This document shows, in pieces, positions 59,401 to 64,000 of a stretch of DNA of 64,000 nt. The notes beneath the pieces were generated by a model. The model was not told where the DNA came from. It ran no database searches and saw only the letters and a list, made by a program, of their open reading frames with translations. Origin of the DNA: Tigriopus japonicus (taxonomy: Eukaryota; Arthropoda; Copepoda; Harpacticoida; Harpacticidae); assembly GCA_010645155.1 (NCBI GenBank), contig CM021317.1, positions 8,497,704 to 8,561,703 on the forward strand, read 5' to 3'. The first letter of the stretch is position 1. Each line of letters starts with the position of its first letter. The translations under genes were made by a program, and so were the position numbers.

Positions 59401-59801
59401 CGCTCATCAAGTCTTCGTTGTACATAATTGTTGAACACTTTCATCGGCTCTTCATCGTTCACTGGGTGTTTGCAATTTAGAACCCGCCCTTCCTCCACCA
59501 CACCCAATCGTGAAACGAGCAAATCGAAAGACGTTCGTCGATTAAACGATTCCGCTCGTCGGACTTCATTATTTGCATTATGTCTCCTTTGTTGACGTTT
59601 TCGAGCCGATTCCGGTCTCATGAATGATTTCGTCCTCCGGATCCAATTTGGAGGTGGTTTATGCTCAAAAAAGCCATTATCAGATTGAGGAATAATCACA
59701 TCAGATAAAGGCACTTTTGAACGGAGAGAGGAGACGCAGAATGAAGAGGACTTCTTGGAGCGCACTAAAGGCTCTTGGGGCCTCCAAATCACTTCTTGCA
59801 T
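50419..59801 (-). CDS. TESK/LIMK-family protein kinase, seven coding exons
   Basis: Coding exons (minus strand) are 59801-59265, 53042-52921, 52047-51999, 51928-51779, 51713-51540, 51472-51299 and 50970-50419. All introns are GT-AG with matching phases; 585 residues. The kinase domain begins about residue 165: Gly-rich loop Gly-Glu-Gly-Phe-Phe-Cys-Glu-Val (170-177), Lys192, the helix-C Glu in Glu-Val-Gln-Leu-Met, catalytic His-Arg-Asp-Leu-Thr-Ser-Lys-Asn (280-287), Asp-Phe-Gly (307-309) and Trp-Met-Ser-Pro-Glu. His-Arg-Asp-Leu-Thr-Ser-Lys-Asn and the Asp-x-[10 protein letters not shown] segment are typical of TESK, whose members phosphorylate cofilin and control actin. The N-terminus is longer than usual in TESK1/2 and rich in Arg and Ser. 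No LIM or PDZ domain is seen. Start 59801 is the first ATG after a likely acceptor at 59828; upstream exons are unresolved. Confidence 0.92.
53496..53798. mobile_element. hAT-like MITE of the TTTCGG family in a kinase intron
   Basis: Ends TAGTGATAGG and, reversed, TAGTGATTGGCCGAAAGCG, with inner ACCGAAACCGAAA repeats, as in the element at 16947-17286. Several changes and an unclear target duplication show that it is older than the copy at 15058. Confidence 0.7.
54201..55215 (+). CDS. F-box protein, nested in the kinase intron
   Basis: Two exons, 54201-54497 and 54559-55215, joined by a 61-base GT-AG phase-0 intron, give 317 residues. The N-terminus (about 4-45) reads Asp-Leu-Pro-Glu-Glu-Ile, then His-Ile-Phe-Gln-Phe-Leu, then Asn-Leu-Gln-Thr-Leu-Asn, the usual F-box pattern. 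Such proteins normally bind Skp1 and recruit targets to an SCF ubiquitin ligase. The remaining 270 residues contain repeated strand-like segments ending in Trp or Asp, perhaps a beta-propeller-like fold, but I recognise no named repeat. The last residues are hydrophobic. The gene lies wholly inside the first coding intron of the TESK-like kinase gene, on the opposite strand. No TATA box is evident. Confidence 0.85.
55216..57292. other. Kinase intron sequence with no further gene recognised
   Basis: A 113-residue plus-strand ORF (56092-56433) with a basic N-terminal half and an acidic tail has no recognised domain; it may be chance. The rest shows only short ORFs. Confidence 0.4.
57301..57492. 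mobile_element. 192-base hAT-like MITE with 8-bp target duplication
   Basis: Left end CAGGGGTCGGCAATCAG and, reversed, right end CAGGAGTCGGCAACCGC. GAATAGAG flanks both sides (57293-57300 and 57493-57500). The interior is rich in TGTGGGCC. CAGGG-type ends with an 8-bp duplication are typical of hAT elements. A degraded relative is at 5378-5615. Confidence 0.87.
57501..59264. other. Remainder of the large kinase intron
   Basis: No exon recognised. The ORF at 57653-57892 (minus) and that at 58503-58715 (plus) show no known domain. Confidence 0.4.
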
Positions 59802-59839
59802 GATGGTGTTCCTTGAATATGATGTTTCCTGTAATAACA

Positions 59840-60045
59840 AAGTATAGCTTGTACTTGGACAGCTTACAAAAGGGAAGTGTTCGAGTTGGAGTACTTTTGT
59901 TGTCAATGAATGTGATGGTGACGTAATGCATCGACATGACCCGCTGAATGGAGGATTCAGGAATGTTCTCTAAGTGCTTTCTGTTTGGCTCACATTCGGT
60001 GAAAAAGTCATAAACCTCTGATTCGGATGTTTCGTTCAGAGCCAA
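59840..60045 (-). other. Possible upstream exon or uORF of the kinase gene
   Basis: A minus-strand ORF from ATG 60045 reads an acidic, plausible-looking segment of about 60 residues up to a strong donor TTTT/GTAAGC at about 59861. Splicing from there to the acceptor at 59828 creates a TGA codon at the junction, so it cannot be an in-frame N-terminus as drawn. It may be 5' leader with an upstream ORF, or use another donor. Confidence 0.3.
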
Positions 60046-60059
60046 GTAAAAACATTCAA

Positions 60060-61300
60060 GTTTTTATCAGTTTTTGTACTCCCTACGTTTAAGCGATATA
60101 TCGAGTGATGAACTTGGCCAGAAGTCAAGAATGTGGATGCATTGCCAGTCCCTCCGGATGACATAAGGATTTCTTGGCGTACAAAAAAAAAGGATCGATA
60201 GGAACAGACTCATTTTGTTTTCGCGTGATTTGTACTCACTTTGGTCACAGTTTAAGATGTCTTTATCCGTGGGTCTCAATAATGGAGTCACATGGGAAGA
60301 ATCAGACATAAAAATGTGGACACGTACTTGTGTGAAGGAAGACCTTGAGATTGGAGCCAAAGTAAGGCTTCAATGTGTGTATTGTAATAGAGGGGAGAGC
60401 AACGTAACTTGTTTGTCCTCTTATCTTTCGAGCTATCTTGCAATACTTTGATGGAAACGTCCCTTTCGTCTCGTTCAAAAATACAAACCAACGACATACC
60501 GGTACCTCTCAAAAAATGGGACGTTGTCCACTTCAACCAGAATGAAGAAACCTAGCGTGATTGAGATTTTGCACATTGCAATGAGGACAGTGCGAAATCC
60601 ACTCAGCTAGAACCCACATCATGCTTCAATAAATAACCAAGTGTATTATTCCACTTTAATCTCCACTACAATCTAAATTATGCTTTGTCTAACAAGCGAT
60701 CCCGACAAATACTTTTAAATGACACTTGAATGACAGTCTCCACATCACATCCCGGATATCCTTCACCACCACTTGAACTTGCAATTACAGAAGCCTAAAT
60801 CACACAGGAACTTACATTTGACCCTTGCGGCACACCCTCACAATTGATGAGGTGTATTTTATTTGGTATCAACTTCACTGAGATCTGGTTCTTGTCACTG
60901 GCTAAAGAGCAGAAAGAAATATCACTTTAGTCTCCAATTTCCAACCTGTCGCTCAGAATCAACATTTGAAAATGATGTAGGGGATTTTTGAAGTACGCGT
61001 TAGCAGACGCGCACCCCTATGAATGCAGCATGTGCGTGACTCATATATACAGTATGTGTGTGTGAGTGCCTGCTAGACACATTCTGGTACCTTTTTGTTC
61101 GCATGCTTCTGATTGACTCTGGCTGACTTGGCTTCATTTGGCTGTTCTCTTGTACTGGCTACTGAGAGAGATTTGGGATGAAGTTGCTTCACTTTTTGCT
61201 TTATCTTAGGTCCTTCCCGTGTTGGCGTCAAAGAAATTGCGGGCTCTCCTTGTTGGACATTAAACACACACTGTATTTCAAATCCCATTTAAGTTTAACA
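60060..61300. other. Between the kinase and receptor genes; nothing recognised
   Basis: Short ORFs on both strands have no recognisable domain. The 5' end of the kinase transcript and the 3' UTR of the receptor gene (both minus strand) should lie here. Confidence 0.4.
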
Positions 61301-61304
61301 AACA

Positions 61305-62678
61305 TTATAATTGCTCCAAAAGTGTCAAGTTGATGGGTAAAAGAGGGTAGTCGGGTCCTTCAGATGCCTTGAATTGCATGAGAACAATAAGATACGTTAA
61401 AATGACTCCCATGCCGGACAGGAAGGACCGATTGGACAGGGTGAAAAAGTTCTGAGGGGAGATGGCTTCTTTGGTGCTTAATCGCCTGATGAGTACACTG
61501 AGTCTGAAATCTTGTTCTGATCTCGTTTCTGGGTTGGCCAAAAGGTGGTCCTCCAATGATTTTAGGGCCTGTTGCTTCCCGTCGATTAGAGCTTGACCTG
61601 CTCTACTTAGAAAGAAAATACGCAGAAAGAAGAATGCCCCCAACAATCCAAAGGACGCCGAGAAACAAATAACTAGGACCCCGATCTTGGGTCCGAATAG
61701 GATGGATTTGGAGATGTAGGAGGAGATAACCGCGGATAAGGCGCTTGAAATACCTGAGTTCAGAACAAAGATTCCAAACACATCGTTGAATTCATCCACA
61801 ATGCCACAGAGGCTCAAACCATGGTCAACCAGCTCCTGAAAATCATGTTCAGGCCTCTTCAGTTCCTTTTTTTCGGTGGGCTTTGGTTTTGCATCCAAAG
61901 ATTTGATTGACCGAAGTTTTTCAATCATCTGACCCCAAGCAAAGAAATGTAAGGAGACTATAGTGATCATATAATGCAGTAAATATTCAGCTGAGCAAAT
62001 CATGGCGGAACAAAATCCAAAAATAGCTTGCGCGCAAAGTGTGACCAAAGTCAGCCATTTCAAAACAGGGTGATTCGTGGGAAAATATTCTTCACATAAG
62101 AGATGCCAAGACCATCCCAAAAAGAAGACGGCCAAAATGGAGATGACATTGATGAGGCACATGTATTTAGTGGATTTTCTTCGCGATTGCACGGCCATGG
62201 AGTGAGATGGGAAGTGAACCGACAACTCGGCCAGATTTTGACACAGTCTTGACATTTTGTTCCTCTGAATGGTGAAACTGGCAAAGAAAAGGAAATTCGA
62301 TATCATGGTGACAACATTCAAAATGAATTGGGCCAAAATGTCCATGGCAGACAAGCCGTAAGAGCGGGCTATTCGTTGGAAGTCGTCGATGTCAATGGTG
62401 TTGTCATGATGGACCCAAAGGACGATGGCCATGATAGGAATCACCTTGACAAACGCCAGAAGAGCGGCTTTGTACGTGTAGGTCTTGTCGAACTCGATCT
62501 TTTCGGCTCGTTTTCCGCGGACTATCAAAGGGAAGCCAAGGAAAATGGAGAATCGTGACAAAATGTGTCGGATCTCCTCCAAAGGCCCAACCACTACCAT
62601 CGCGGCCAAGATCTGAATTGGAACTGATGTAACATTGTGTGTTCCATTTGGCGTAATTGCCGCCGTCAAATTGGACAT
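61305..62678 (-). CDS. Gustatory-receptor-like seven-transmembrane protein
   Basis: A single open frame of 457 residues from ATG 62678. About seven hydrophobic segments are visible, roughly at 20-50, 72-91, 114-137, 172-195, 208-250 (long), 305-355 and 422-436. The last contains Thr-Tyr-Leu-Ile-Val-Leu-Met-Gln-Phe (428-436), which fits the Thr-Tyr-(five hydrophobic)-Gln-Phe signature at the end of arthropod gustatory receptors (7tm_7 family). These are ligand-gated cation channels of chemosensory cells, with the N-terminus inside the cell. The loop at 255-290 is rich in Lys and Glu. Three Asn-x-Thr sites lie in the first 20 residues. The absence of an intron before the last segment is unusual for the family. 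The ligand cannot be predicted. Confidence 0.85.
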   Translation of the reverse strand: MSNLTAAITPNGTHNVTSVPIQILAAMVVVGPLEEIRHILSRFSIFLGFPLIVRGKRAEKIEFDKTYTYKAALLAFVKVIPIMAIVLWVHHDNTIDIDDFQRIARSYGLSAMDILAQFILNVVTMISNFLFFASFTIQRNKMSRLCQNLAELSVHFPSHSMAVQSRRKSTKYMCLINVISILAVFFLGWSWHLLCEEYFPTNHPVLKWLTLVTLCAQAIFGFCSAMICSAEYLLHYMITIVSLHFFAWGQMIEKLRSIKSLDAKPKPTEKKELKRPEHDFQELVDHGLSLCGIVDEFNDVFGIFVLNSGISSALSAVISSYISKSILFGPKIGVLVICFSASFGLLGAFFFLRIFFLSRAGQALIDGKQQALKSLEDHLLANPETRSEQDFRLSVLIRRLSTKEAISPQNFFTLSNRSFLSGMGVILTYLIVLMQFKASEGPDYPLLPINLTLLEQL

Positions 62679-62955
62679 TGGAAACGTTCATATTTGTCGA
62701 CCCACCTTTTGAGGTAATTTGAGGATGACGGGAATATCCAATTTGTTTGTGATGCAATTATTGGTAATTATTCCACGGAGACTTTTACGTTTCAACGTCA
62801 AGTTTTTTTTACAAAAAGCGAATGTTTTTTTAATACCGTGCAAAAAACGTATCAAAATGTCATTTCTAAAGGGTGCAAAATACTACTAGTAATAATAAAG
62901 GCTAAATAGACAAATGTCCCGAGATTCAGGAAATTTTACGCTTCATACCTTCTCT

Positions 62956-63397
62956 CATAGAGGTCTATAGAGAGGAGATATTAGAGCAGGCCGGTCGTGA
63001 AATTTCATTGTGGGCTGCAAGGGCCGTTTATCATCAGCGACTAGTTGAAACTTGCCAAACAAACGTATTTGTAGAAGGGAAAATTTTGAAAAACTTGTAG
63101 TTTTCGGCATGTGGCCTCCTGCTTACTGTTTGCTTCTCCCAAATTATACTAATGTGCTCAATGAAGATGATAATTTGATTCACAGGCATTAGTTTTCGCA
63201 ATTATAGGATTTGGCATTGAAAATACGTCTTGCGCACTTTCATTTGTACTATGATCTTCCCCTTGTTTGGGCAAGTATTTCACGATATTCTTCGGAAATA
63301 TTTGCCTTTTCACGCAACTTATGGGCAACTTTGGCCAGTATCAGCTAGAAACAAGGCAGACAAAATGACGACAATGGCCTCTCTATAGACCTCTATG
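62956..63397. mobile_element. hAT-like MITE with perfect 20-base inverted repeats
   Basis: CATAGAGGTCTATAGAGAGG stands at the left end and its exact reverse complement at the right. CCTTCTCT flanks both sides (62948-62955 and 63398-63405), a perfect 8-bp duplication. The 442-base body encodes nothing. Diverged copies lie at 39225-39652 and, truncated, 7791-7930. Confidence 0.9.
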
Positions 63398-63405
63398 CCT
63401 TCTCT

Positions 63406-63780
63406 GAGTACTGTACAGCCCTAACTTTTGGAGTCTCTCCCAATACGAGAGCTCTCTCATTCCTGTGATGTTCCTAGTGAAACATCTTTGGACCTGCTCG
63501 ACCTTTTGCAAACCTGCCTAGCCCATTGGAGCCCAAATAGGGGAAGCATATTCTAGATGCGGTTGAACAATCGACTTGTACAAAGTTAGCATTGTAACAC
63601 TGTCTTCGGACTTGAAAGTGCGATAGATCCAGCCACACGTTTGAAATGCCTTCCCCACTTTCCACTGGATATGCTCATCAAACTTTCCATGATCTTGGAT
63701 GACAACCCCTAAATCCCTCATGGACAATACGTGCTAAATATCACAACCTCCATTGTCTTGGAGTGGAACATCTAATTTTG
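63406..63780 (-). mobile_element. LINE ORF2 C-terminal fragment
   Basis: On the minus strand the frame gives Asp-Leu-Gly-Val-Val, then Tyr-Lys-Ser-Ile-Val-Gln-Pro-His-Leu-Glu-Tyr-Ala-Ser-Pro-Ile-Trp, then after a frame change a Val-Glu-Gln-Val-Gln-Arg segment. This is the thumb and C-terminal region of LINE reverse transcriptases, seen also at 13075-12725. It begins right after the target duplication of the MITE at 62956-63397, which therefore may have inserted into this LINE. Confidence 0.82.
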
Positions 63781-64000
63781 ACATCCCATACGTCATTGTG
63801 CGGAATTTCAAAAGAACTTTAAAAAAAACTTCAACAAGGCAGCACGTGATCACATTGGTGACCCCAACGTGATCACCTTTTTTTGTGTGACCAAAATTAA
63901 CCTAAAATCACCTCGGGGTCACGTGCAATGTTTTTTGTCCTACTATATTTGTTTGTGCCTTTTTGCATGAATATTCTGAAGAAAAAAAAAATCCTCAAAT
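63781..64000. other. Window end, nothing recognised
   Basis: A short inverted pair GGTGACCCCAACGTGATCACC (about 63858-63878) is visible, with GTGATCAC repeats around it. No exon supported. Confidence 0.4.

Overview
The window is eukaryotic nuclear DNA, almost certainly from an arthropod. Coding exons are separated by short GT-AG introns, and TATA-box promoters are visible. One gene is a chemoreceptor of the arthropod gustatory-receptor type, and most of the rest is interspersed repeats. A crustacean, perhaps a copepod, is my inference and not something the sequence proves. Only eight genes are well supported in 64 kb. No bacterial-type operon, CRISPR array, rRNA gene or complete tRNA gene was seen.

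Left part (1-19 kb): degenerate reverse-transcriptase fragments of LINE elements (1-780, 2260-2620, 3330-3620), small non-autonomous DNA elements, a seven-exon Tudor-domain gene (8743-11456), and a decayed LINE on the minus strand (12660-17735) that was split by two later insertions. One of those insertions is a 2.2 kb hAT-like element with a perfect 8-bp target-site duplication.

Centre (19-45 kb): four copies of one secreted-protein gene at 19336-20067 (-), 27340-28077 (-), 37069-37812 (+) and 43332-44064 (+). The protein is a signal peptide followed by five Gly-Tyr-rich modules. The modules are separated by Lys-Arg sites, each followed by Glu-Ala/Asp-Ala/Glu-Pro dipeptides, a layout like the yeast alpha-factor precursor. 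The outer copies share one intron and promoter type and the inner copies share another, so the cluster is an old inverted duplication of a two-gene unit. The coding exons of all four copies are nearly identical, while introns and most flanking DNA differ between the two types, which points to gene conversion of exons and 3' UTRs. I regard this cluster as the most interesting system here. The spaces between copies hold tRNA-derived SINE-like dimers, a recent 272-bp repeat, foldback elements, and a complete but dead DD34D mariner element.

Right part (45-64 kb): more non-autonomous elements with clear target-site duplications, then a seven-exon TESK/LIMK-family kinase gene on the minus strand (50419-59801). 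Its 6.2 kb first coding intron contains an F-box gene on the opposite strand (54201-55215). A single-exon gustatory-receptor-like gene (61305-62678, minus) follows, then a hAT-like MITE and another LINE fragment. No pathway links these unrelated genes. Long stretches, notably 28.4-36.9 kb, show nothing I recognise.
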